NCBI RefSeq assembly: GCF_039541955.1
Contig: NZ_BAABHF010000065.1
Coordinates: 1-64,000 of the forward strand
Source: Actinoallomurus oryzae
GTDB taxonomy: Bacteria > Actinomycetota > Actinomycetes > Streptosporangiales > Streptosporangiaceae
Reading direction: 5' to 3'
DNA: 64,000 bases
Shown one piece after another: positions 25,023-31,772 of this stretch; position 1 is the first letter of the stretch; each line of letters starts with the position of its first letter. The position numbers and the translations under genes were made by a program. The notes under the pieces are model-generated. The model searched no databases and was not told the DNA's origin. It saw only the letters and a program-made list of their open reading frames with translations.

Positions 25023-26443
25023 TGGCCATCACCTCCGGGAAGAACGCTCGTGGTCGCGCGGGCCCGCGCGACCAGGCGGCTCGTCGAACGGCCGTCCAGA
25101 TAGGGCAACAGCACCACCTCGCCGCCGTGGCGGCGTACCACTCCGGCCTCGGCGAGGTCGATGCCGGCGTAGTCGGCGCCCTTGACCCAGATGCCGGGCC
25201 GCAGGCGTTCCAGCAGCGCTACGGGGGTGAGCTCGTCGAAGACGGCGACGGCGTCGACGCATTCCAGCGCCGCCAGCACGCGCACCCGGTCGGCGGCCGG
25301 CACGAGCGGGCGGTCCGGGCCCTTGAGCGCGCGTACGGAGGCGTCGGAGTTGACGCAGACGACGAGGCAGTCGCCGAGCCGCCGGGCCTCGCGCAGCAGG
25401 TTGACGTGGCCCGCGTGCAGCAGGTCGAAGCATCCGCCGGTGGCCACCACGCGCCCGCCCGAGGCCCGGGTGCGCCGGATCAGGTCCCACAGGTCCTCCT
25501 CCTCCACGGCGGCCGTGTCCGCGGAGGGGGCCGGCGCGCCGAGCGCGGTGGCCCCGCCGGCCGCCACGAAGGCGCTCGCGCGCCGTACGGCCTCGGCGAC
25601 CGCCTCGGTGACCATGCCGCCGTCGCGCAGCACGTGCGCGGCCGCCGCCGCGAAGCAGTCACCGGCCCCGCACCCGTCCGCACGTGGTCCCGCGACGACG
25701 GGGGCCGGGACGACATGGGGCGCCGCCTCGCCCATCGACAGCAGGGCGCCGTGCTCGCCCAGCGTCACCGCGACCCCGGTCACCCGCCACCGGCCGACGA
25801 GGGCGGCCGCGTCGGCGGCGGCCTGCGAGAGCGGTTCGTCCGCCGGGGTTCCTCCGGCGAACCGGCGCGCCTCGGCGTGGTTCGGCGTCACCAGGCGCGT
25901 TCCGCGCGGAGGCGGTGGGCCGGCCGGATGCGGGTCCCACGTCACCGGCACGCCGTCGGGGAGGGCGGCGAGCAGGCGGCGGATCCCGGGGTGGGCGGCG
26001 ACGCCGCGCCCGTAGTCGGAGACGAGTACGGCGCCGGCGCGCGCGAGCACCTCCGCCGCCCGCGGCGGCAGAGGTCCGTCGGCCGCGCGGCCGTCGCCCT
26101 CGTCGATCCGCACCAGGGTCTGGCCCCCGGCGCGGACCCGGGTCTTGCAGCTGGTCGTCCCGGCCATCGGCACCCGGACGACGTCGGCGTACGCCTTCAG
26201 GAGCGTGCCCAGGCGGTGTCCCGCCTCATCGTCGCCCACGGCGGTGACGAGGACGACGTCTCTTCCGGTGATCTCGGCGGCGAGCCGGGCGGCCAGGCCC
26301 GCGCCGCCGGCGCGCCGGTGCTCACGTGTCCGCTCGACGACCGGTACGGGGGCGTCCGGGCAGAGCCGTCCCGCGGTCCCCTCGATGTCGACGTCGAGGA
26401 GCGCGTCGCCGACCACGACCAGCGGCCCGCCCCGAGATGTCAC
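25019..26443 (-). CDS. hldE: Bifunctional heptose-7-P kinase / heptose-1-P adenylyltransferase (HldE/RfaE)
   Basis: 474 residues from GTG 26443. The N-terminal PfkB domain (~1-310) begins VVVGDALLDVDIEGTAGRLC, contains VERTREHRRAGGAGLAA, and has the catalytic GCGAGDCFAAAAA. The C-terminal nucleotidyltransferase (~335-474) has ATGGCFDLLHAGHVNLLREA (HxGH), ECVDAVAVFDE and GIWVKGADYAG. It phosphorylates D-glycero-D-manno-heptose 7-P at C1 and later adenylates the 1-P. It lies directly after gmhA. A second hldE is at 37421-38755. Confidence 0.9.
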   Translation of the reverse strand: MTSRGGPLVVVGDALLDVDIEGTAGRLCPDAPVPVVERTREHRRAGGAGLAARLAAEITGRDVVLVTAVGDDEAGHRLGTLLKAYADVVRVPMAGTTSCKTRVRAGGQTLVRIDEGDGRAADGPLPPRAAEVLARAGAVLVSDYGRGVAAHPGIRRLLAALPDGVPVTWDPHPAGPPPPRGTRLVTPNHAEARRFAGGTPADEPLSQAAADAAALVGRWRVTGVAVTLGEHGALLSMGEAAPHVVPAPVVAGPRADGCGAGDCFAAAAAHVLRDGGMVTEAVAEAVRRASAFVAAGGATALGAPAPSADTAAVEEEDLWDLIRRTRASGGRVVATGGCFDLLHAGHVNLLREARRLGDCLVVCVNSDASVRALKGPDRPLVPAADRVRVLAALECVDAVAVFDELTPVALLERLRPGIWVKGADYAGIDLAEAGVVRRHGGEVVLLPYLDGRSTSRLVARARATTSVLPGGDGQ

Positions 26444-26460
26444 GTGGCCTCCTCCGTCAT
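26440..26460 (-). other. Six-codon micro-ORF linking gmhA and hldE
   Basis: ATG 26460-26458 overlaps the gmhA stop (ATGA), reads MTEEAT, and its TGA (26442-26440) overlaps the GTG of hldE (GTGA). The GGAGGAGG inside it is the hldE ribosome site. It may be only a by-product of the spacing, but it repeats the coupling layout of the longer mini-ORFs upstream. Confidence 0.3.
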
Positions 26461-27110
26461 GAGGCCAGGCCTTCTCCGGCCGCGCGGCCCGGACGGCACA
26501 CGACCGCGTCGACGGACGCGCAGAGCATGTGGATGGCGGCGAGATGGATCTCCTGGACGGTCGCCGTGCGCGGCGCGTCGACCGCGACGGCGTCGTCGCA
26601 GACGCCGGCGAGCGCGTTCGGGCCGGGGCCGGTCAGCGCCCAGGTCCGCATGCCCAGGTCGGCGGCGGCCTCGGCGGCGGCGATGACGTTGCGGCTCTCG
26701 CCGCTCGTGGACAGCCCGATGAAGACGTCCCCGGGCCTGCCGTGCGCACGCACCTGCCGGGCGAACATCTCCCGCGGCCCGTAGTCGTTGGTGATCGCGG
26801 TGAGGGCCGCGAGGTCGGCGTGCAGCGGGATGGCCGCGTACGGCGGGCGCTCGTCCTCGTACCGGCCCACCAGTTCGGCGGTGAGATGCTGCGCCTGCTC
26901 GGCGCTGCCGCCGTTCCCGCAGGCGAGCAGCCGGCCGCCGGACTCCAGCACGCACGCGAGCCGCCGCCCCCACTGTTCGACGCGGGCGGCGTGCGCGGCG
27001 AACCGGCGCACGGCCCGTTCCAGCTCCGCGAGGTGGGGGGACACGGCATGGAGACCTCCCGCGTCGGCGGAGAGGCCGGGGAGTCCGTGCTCGTCGATGC
27101 GCTCGCTCAT
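26457..27110 (-). CDS. gmhA: Sedoheptulose-7-phosphate isomerase GmhA (SIS domain)
   Basis: Up to 217 residues. The SIS domain reads RLLACGNGGSAEQAQHLTAEL, then GLSTSGESRNVIAAAEAA and EIHLAAIHMLCASVD, all typical of GmhA. It converts sedoheptulose 7-P to D-glycero-D-manno-heptose 7-P, the first step of ADP-heptose synthesis. The first ~21 codons (MSERIDEHGLPG..) are a degenerate copy of the upstream 68-bp mini-ORF repeat, fused in frame. A GTG (27047-27045), 10 bases after GGAGG, would give ~195 residues, the normal family length, and may be the true start. Confidence 0.87.
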   Translation of the reverse strand: MSERIDEHGLPGLSADAGGLHAVSPHLAELERAVRRFAAHAARVEQWGRRLACVLESGGRLLACGNGGSAEQAQHLTAELVGRYEDERPPYAAIPLHADLAALTAITNDYGPREMFARQVRAHGRPGDVFIGLSTSGESRNVIAAAEAAADLGMRTWALTGPGPNALAGVCDDAVAVDAPRTATVQEIHLAAIHMLCASVDAVVCRPGRAAGEGLAS

Positions 27111-27314
27111 GAGCCCTCCTTCGTCGGAGGAGAGACCAGGCGCGCGTGTTCCTTGATTCGCTCGCTCCGCTCGCTCATGAGCCCTCCTTCGTCGGAGGAG
27201 AGACCAGGCGCGCGTGTTCCTTGATTCGCTCGCTCCGCTCTCTCATGAGCCCTCCTTCGTCGAAGGAGAGACCAGGCGCGCGTGTTCCTTGATTCGCTCG
27301 CTCCGCTCGCTCAT
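27107..27314 (-). repeat. Three tandem 68-bp mini-ORF repeats between GT4 and gmhA
   Basis: Three copies, at 27243-27314, 27175-27246 and 27107-27178, each a 23-codon frame starting MSERSERIKEHARLVSP (the second MRER..) and ending KEGS*. Each ATG overlaps the previous stop by ATGA and each unit ends with AAGGAGG, giving a chain GT4-mini-mini-mini-gmhA. The copies are nearly identical; a degenerate fourth forms the gmhA N-terminus. A single related unit is at 15161-15232. Recent tandem duplication is likely. A role in translational coupling or in an RNA switch is inference. Confidence 0.85.
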
Positions 27315-28528
27315 GCCCGGTCCGCGACGGCGACCGGGGCGGCGGAGGCCGGGATCAGGCGTTCGTAGACGGCCTCGGTCTCGGCGGCGATCCGCTCCCA
27401 GGTGTAGCGGTCGCGGACGTGCTCGGCCGCCGCGGCCCCCAGCGTGCAGCGCAGCTCGGGATCGGCGAGCAGGCGGCGCAGCTGCGCGGCGAGCGCGCCG
27501 GGCCGCCGCGCCGGCACGTGCAGGCCGGTCACTCCGTCGACGACCGTGTCGAGGTGCCCGCCCACCGCCGAGACGATCACGGGCACCCCGCAGGCCATCG
27601 CCTCCACCGGCGCGATCCCGAACGGCTCGTACCAGGGCACCGACACGGCCACGTCGGCGGAGCGGATCAGCGACGGCAGGTCCTCGTGCGCGACCCGGCC
27701 GAGGAACGTCACCCGGCCGGTGACGTGCTCCTCCCGCGCGACCCCCGCCAGGCGGCGCACCTCGGCGTCGCGGCACAGGGAGCCGCGGTCGGGGCCGCCC
27801 GCGACGAGCAGTTCGGCGTCGGGCGTCCGGCCGAGCGCCTCGATGATCGTGTCGACGCCCTTGCGCGGCACCAGCCGGCCGAACGTCACGATGCGGAACC
27901 GCCCGTCGCGCGCGTCCGACGGGCCGTCCGGGCGGAAGCAGGCCGTGTCCACGCCGCAGGGCACGACGAACACCCGGCCGGGCGGCGCTCCGTACGCGGT
28001 GAGCTCCCTCACCTCGTCGGTGCACGTCGCGATGATCGCGTCCGCCTCGCAGGCGATCCGCCGCTCCAGGTGGATCCGGCTCGCGGGACTGGTGTCGGCC
28101 TGTCTCTGGTGCCGGCGTTTGACGCTGCCAAGGGCGTGAAATGTCTGGACGACGGGAATTCCGAGGCCCCGCGCGCCGTCGAGGGCGGCGAGTCCGCTCA
28201 TCCAGAAATGCGCGTGCACGACGTCCGGCGGCCGTACCGCCCACCGCCGTGAAAGGGCGGCGGCGAAGTCGTCCATATAGGCCAGCAACCGATCTTTGGG
28301 CACCCTGCGGGGCGGCCCCGCCGGGACGTGCTCGACCGTGACCCCGGGAGCGAAGGGCACCACCGTCGGGCGGTGTGCGTCGTCACGCCGCGTGAGAACG
28401 ACCACTTCATGGCCTCGCCGCGCCAGCGCGACGGCCAGCGCGCCGACGTGGACGTTCTGGCCGCCCGCGTCCGGACCGCCCACCCGCGCGAGCGGGCTGG
28501 CGTGCTCCGAGACCATTTCGATCTTCAT
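27311..28528 (-). CDS. GT4-family glycosyltransferase (sucrose-synthase/MshA-like N-terminus)
   Basis: 405 residues. N-terminal MVSEHASPLARVGGPDAGGQNVHV places it near D-inositol-3-P glycosyltransferase-like GT4 enzymes; HAHFWMSGLAAL and ATCTDEVRELTAYG follow. The donor site has TFGRLVPRKGVDTIIEALG and VPWYEPFGIAPVEAMACGVP. It heads the left heptose operon with a good AAAGGAG site, and resembles the GT at 36199-37410 closely. Both lie next to hldE, so transfer of a heptose is plausible but not shown. Confidence 0.87.
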   Translation of the reverse strand: MKIEMVSEHASPLARVGGPDAGGQNVHVGALAVALARRGHEVVVLTRRDDAHRPTVVPFAPGVTVEHVPAGPPRRVPKDRLLAYMDDFAAALSRRWAVRPPDVVHAHFWMSGLAALDGARGLGIPVVQTFHALGSVKRRHQRQADTSPASRIHLERRIACEADAIIATCTDEVRELTAYGAPPGRVFVVPCGVDTACFRPDGPSDARDGRFRIVTFGRLVPRKGVDTIIEALGRTPDAELLVAGGPDRGSLCRDAEVRRLAGVAREEHVTGRVTFLGRVAHEDLPSLIRSADVAVSVPWYEPFGIAPVEAMACGVPVIVSAVGGHLDTVVDGVTGLHVPARRPGALAAQLRRLLADPELRCTLGAAAAEHVRDRYTWERIAAETEAVYERLIPASAAPVAVADRA

Positions 28529-28681
28529 GAGTCACTCCTTTATCAGGCGGCCGTATTAACACAATTACCGGATAACAACCACCGAAACCCCACTTGTCAG
28601 AGCACGCTCGCCACACACCAATGACGTAATCATTCGGCCAATAGGCTCTCAACGAGATTTTGCGAAGCGGCAGACGGGGAC
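28529..28681. promoter_or_regulatory. AT-rich divergent promoter gap
   Basis: A clearly AT-richer gap between the minus-strand GT4 operon and the plus-strand hemerythrin gene (GGCGGCCGTATTAACACAAT and following). The GT4 operon promoter should lie here; TTGTTA and TAATAC are visible on the minus strand with a spacing (14 bases) too short for a good sigma-70 promoter. Confidence 0.35.
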
Positions 28682-28704
28682 GTGTGACCGGAGTAGCGGG
28701 GGTA
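28682..28704 (+). promoter_or_regulatory. Sigma-B-like promoter for the hemerythrin gene
   Basis: GTGT, 14 bases, GGGTA fits the actinobacterial stress-sigma consensus GNNT-N14-16-GGGTA, 48 bases before the ATG at 28753. The GNNT part is weak evidence alone. Confidence 0.4.
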
Positions 28705-28752
28705 GAGAAACAGACAACACGGTTCGCTGGTCGTCACGGACGGGGGAGCCTG

Positions 28753-29427
28753 ATGACGGAGAACGCGCACGATCTGATCGACATACTCACCCATGACCAA
28801 CGGGAGCTGGAGGACCTGCTCGGCGAGCTGACCGTCGCGCGGGACCTCGGCGAACGCCGCCGCATCCTCGACGACGTCACCATCGAGCTCGTCTGGCACG
28901 CGGTCGTGGAGGAGAGGCACCTGTACCCGGCGGTACGCCGGCACCTGCCGGACGGCGACCGGGTCGCCGACCGGTACACCTCGGACAACGCGCAGGTCGA
29001 ACGGCTCCTGGAAGAGCTCCGGCGGTCCGCTGCCGCCGACCGGGCCTTCGCGTCACTGACCCGGCGGCTCATGGACGAGGTGCACGAGCACCTGCGGGAG
29101 GAACAGCACGCACTGCTCCCCCGCCTCGCCGAACACGCGAGCCCGGAGGACCTGCGGCGGCTCGGCGAACGGGTCGAATCCGCGATCAACAGCGCACCGA
29201 GCCGGTCGGAGCTCACCACTCCTGCCCGCCCACGCGACGGAGACGACCTGGCCCACCGCGTCCGCGAACACTTCCCACACGAGCCGGCCCGCGAGCCGGT
29301 CCGCGAGCCGACAGGCGAGCCGGCAGGCGAGCCGTGGCCCCGCCGACCGCGCACTCCGAAGGACCCGGACCCCTGCGCCCAGAGCAGCATGTGGCCGGAC
29401 CTGTGGGCCACCCACCGGCAAACGTAG
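28753..29427 (+). CDS. Hemerythrin/HHE cation-binding domain protein
   Basis: 224 residues from ATG 28753. The domain (~5-140) has the spaced metal ligands of HHE proteins: LTHDQRELEDLL, ELVWHAVVEERHLYPAVRRH and DEVHEHLREEQHALLPRL, enough for a di-iron site sensing or carrying O2, NO or iron. The C-terminal tail (~150-224) is low complexity with 12-base DNA repeats coding for AREPVREPTGEPAGEP. It probably belongs to an oxidative/general stress response given the sigma-B-like box upstream. Confidence 0.85.
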   Translation: MTENAHDLIDILTHDQRELEDLLGELTVARDLGERRRILDDVTIELVWHAVVEERHLYPAVRRHLPDGDRVADRYTSDNAQVERLLEELRRSAAADRAFASLTRRLMDEVHEHLREEQHALLPRLAEHASPEDLRRLGERVESAINSAPSRSELTTPARPRDGDDLAHRVREHFPHEPAREPVREPTGEPAGEPWPRRPRTPKDPDPCAQSSMWPDLWATHRQT

Positions 29428-29530
29428 GTGCTCGTCGAGAAACCCCCGCCCGCAGCGAGCGGCGTCCAGACGACACGCCCACCCGTGGGTCCCGAGCCTG
29501 TGGGCTCCCGGCCCGTGAGTTCCGGTCTGG

Positions 29531-29710
29531 TGGCGGGTCCCGGTCTCATGGCGGGTCCCGGTCTCATGGCGGGTCCCGGTCTCATGGCGGGTCCCAGGCT
29601 CATGGCGGGTTCCGGTGTCGTGGCGGGTTCCGGTCTGGTGGCGGGTCCCGGTTTCGGGGCGGGTCCCGGTTTCGGGGCGGGTCCCAGGCTCATGGCGGGT
29701 CCCGGTCTCA
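29531..29710. repeat. Ten tandem 18-bp units (TGGCGGGTCCCGGTCTCA)
   Basis: Exactly ten 18-base units, four identical (1-3 and 10) and the rest varying at bases 10-18 (CAGGCTCA, CGGTGTCG, CGGTCTGG, CGGTTTCG). Because 18 is divisible by three, hexapeptide repeats appear in every frame, for example AGPGLM on plus and MRPGPA on minus. A minisatellite is the simplest reading. Confidence 0.9.
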
Positions 29711-29769
29711 TGGGGCCGGGCCTGCGGGTCCCCACCCGAGAGCCCCGGGTCGTGGGTCCCGGGCGGCGG

Positions 29770-29940
29770 TGGGTCCCGGGCCGTGGATCCCGGGCGGCGA
29801 CGGGTCCCGGGCCGTGGGTCCCAGACAGCGGTGGGTCGTGGGTCCCGGGCCGTGGATCCCGGGCGGCGACGGGTCCCGGGCCGTGGGTCCCAGACAGCGG
29901 TGGGTCGTGGGTCCCGGGCCGTGGATCCCGGGCGGCGGGT
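29770..29940. repeat. 69-bp tandem repeat, about 2.4 copies
   Basis: CCGTGGATCCCGGGCGGCG recurs at 29781, 29850 and 29919, i.e. every 69 bases, with nearly identical sequence between. The unit is built of smaller GTGGGTCCCGGGCC-like blocks related to the adjacent 18-bp array, suggesting higher-order duplication of one ancestral motif. Confidence 0.85.
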
Positions 29941-30161
29941 CCCCACCCGTGGGTCCCCACCCGTGGGTCCCCACCCGCCCGGGGGCTCCAGCCCACTTCC
30001 ATTGTCAAACGCCGGGTTGCTCGGCCGGAAGGTCGGCGGATGCCTGTGGATAACGCCCCGTCGGGGGTGGTGCGGTGTTTGCGGAGCGGCTTCTGGGGCA
30101 GCGCGAGTGCTCTGTGTTCCGGGAAAAGGCGACAGGCAGGCTCTTGCGAGGGAGGTAGGTC

Positions 30162-31772
30162 GTGCGGGTACTCGGGATCAACGCGATTTTCCACGATCCG
30201 GCCGCGGCGCTCGTGGTCGATGGCCGCATCGTCGCGGCGGCCGAGGAGGAGCGTTTCAGCAGGCGCAAGCACGGTAAGCGGCCCGTGCCCTTCTCCGCCT
30301 GGGAACAGCCCGTCCTGTCGGCCCGCTGGTGCCTGGAGCAGGCCGGCCTGCGGCCCGGGGACCTTGATCTGGTCGGCTTCTCCTACGATCCCTCGCTCGT
30401 ACGGCCGGCCGAGGCGATGGGCCTGAACGACCCCTGGGACCACCTGCGGATCATGTATGCCGAGCAGGCCCCGAGCCTGCTGGCCGACGCCCTGCCGGGG
30501 CTGGATCCGGCCAAGGTGCGGTTCGTCCCCCACCACGTCGCCCACGCCGCCTCCGCGCTGCTCGGCCGGGAGGGCAGCGTCCTGGTCTGCGACGGCCGCG
30601 GGGAGCGCGCCTCCCACCTGAGCGGCCGTCACTCCCCCGACGGCCTGGAGATTCTCGCTAGCCAGGAGTTGCCGCACTCGCTCGGCCTGATGTACGAGGA
30701 CCTCACGCAGCACCTGGGCTTCCTGCGCTCCAGCGACGAGTACAAGGTCATGGCGATGGCCTCGTACGGCAAACCGCGCCACCTGGACCTGCTGCGGGAG
30801 GCCGTGCGCGCCACCGAGGACGGCGGGTTCGTCACCGGCACGATCGACTGGGAGCGGCTGGCGCCGGCCCGCGCAACGCACGAGCAGTGGACGCAGGAGC
30901 ACGCCGACCTGGCCGCGAGCGTGCAGCGGCGGCTGGAGGAGGTCCTGCTCGACCTCGCCCGATGGATCCACGAACGCACCGGTGACCGCACCCTAATGAT
31001 CGCGGGCGGCACGGGTCTCAACTGCGTGGCCAACACCGTGCTGTCGGAACAAGGCCCGTTCGAGCACGTCTGGGTGCAGCCCGCCGCCGGGGACGCCGGC
31101 ACCGCGCTCGGCGCGGCCGTGCACCTCGCGCGGACCGGGCCGCTGGAGTTCGCCCCCGACCTCGGGCGGGAGTTCGGCGACGCGGAGATCGAGGAGGCGC
31201 TGCGGACGGCGCGCGTGCCGTACGAACGGCCGCCCGACGTCGCCGAGGCCGTGGCGGAGACACTCGCGGACGACGGCATCGTCGCCTGGTTCCAGGGACG
31301 CGCCGAGTACGGCCCGCGGGCGCTGGGCCACCGGTCGCTGCTCGCCCACCCGGGCCGCAAGGCGAACCTGGAGCGGCTCAACAACGTCAAGGGCCGCGAG
31401 CAGTTCCGCCCGGTCGCGCCGATGGTGCTCGCCGACCGGGCCGCGGAGATCTTCACGCGCGGCCCGCTGCCCAGCCCGTACATGCTCTTCGTGCACGACG
31501 TGACGTCCGCCTGGCAGGACCGGATCCCGGCCGTGGTCCACGTGGACGGCACCGCGCGCGTGCAGACCGTCGATCCCGCCGCCGAGCCGCTCGTGGCCCG
31601 GATGCTCACCGCGTTCGAACGCCGTACCGGCCTGCCCGTCGTGGTCAACACCAGCCTCAACACCGCCGGCCGCCCGATGGTCGACAGCCCGCGCGACGCG
31701 CTGGAGTGCTTCGGCTCCACCCCGATCGACCTGCTGGCGATCGGCCCGTTCGCCGTCCGGAGGCCGGCATGA
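30162..31772 (+). CDS. NodU/CmcH-family carbamoyltransferase
   Basis: 536 residues from GTG 30162. N-terminal VLGINAIFHDPAAALVVDGR and AAEEERFSRRKHGKRPVPF are the family signature (Kae1-like domain, making carbamoyl-adenylate). The C-terminal domain has WFQGRAEYGPRALGHRSLLA, REQFRPVAPMVL and VVNTSLNTAGRPMVDSP. It would transfer carbamoyl to a sugar or lipid hydroxyl of the heptose glycan. It overlaps the next gene by ATGA and heads a plus-strand operon. Confidence 0.9.
   Translation: MRVLGINAIFHDPAAALVVDGRIVAAAEEERFSRRKHGKRPVPFSAWEQPVLSARWCLEQAGLRPGDLDLVGFSYDPSLVRPAEAMGLNDPWDHLRIMYAEQAPSLLADALPGLDPAKVRFVPHHVAHAASALLGREGSVLVCDGRGERASHLSGRHSPDGLEILASQELPHSLGLMYEDLTQHLGFLRSSDEYKVMAMASYGKPRHLDLLREAVRATEDGGFVTGTIDWERLAPARATHEQWTQEHADLAASVQRRLEEVLLDLARWIHERTGDRTLMIAGGTGLNCVANTVLSEQGPFEHVWVQPAAGDAGTALGAAVHLARTGPLEFAPDLGREFGDAEIEEALRTARVPYERPPDVAEAVAETLADDGIVAWFQGRAEYGPRALGHRSLLAHPGRKANLERLNNVKGREQFRPVAPMVLADRAAEIFTRGPLPSPYMLFVHDVTSAWQDRIPAVVHVDGTARVQTVDPAAEPLVARMLTAFERRTGLPVVVNTSLNTAGRPMVDSPRDALECFGSTPIDLLAIGPFAVRRPA

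Larger units (their letters stand above)
29428..30161. other. 734-base repeat-rich region without a convincing gene
   Basis: The stretch holds an 18-bp tandem array (29531-29710) and a 69-bp repeat (29770-29940), both multiples of three, so long frames stay open on both strands. None has a start with ribosome site, family likeness or coherent third-position bias. The last ~150 bases before 30162 should hold the carbamoyltransferase promoter and a GGGAGG site. Confidence 0.5.

Noticed and set aside
29531..29940. CRISPR-like array
   Set aside because: Units are contiguous without spacers and no cas genes are nearby.
29053..29946. Repeat protein (GTRHETGTRHETGT..) on the minus strand
   Set aside because: The periods 18 and 69 keep all frames open; there is no ribosome site, signal peptide or consistent codon bias, and it overlaps the end of the hemerythrin gene.
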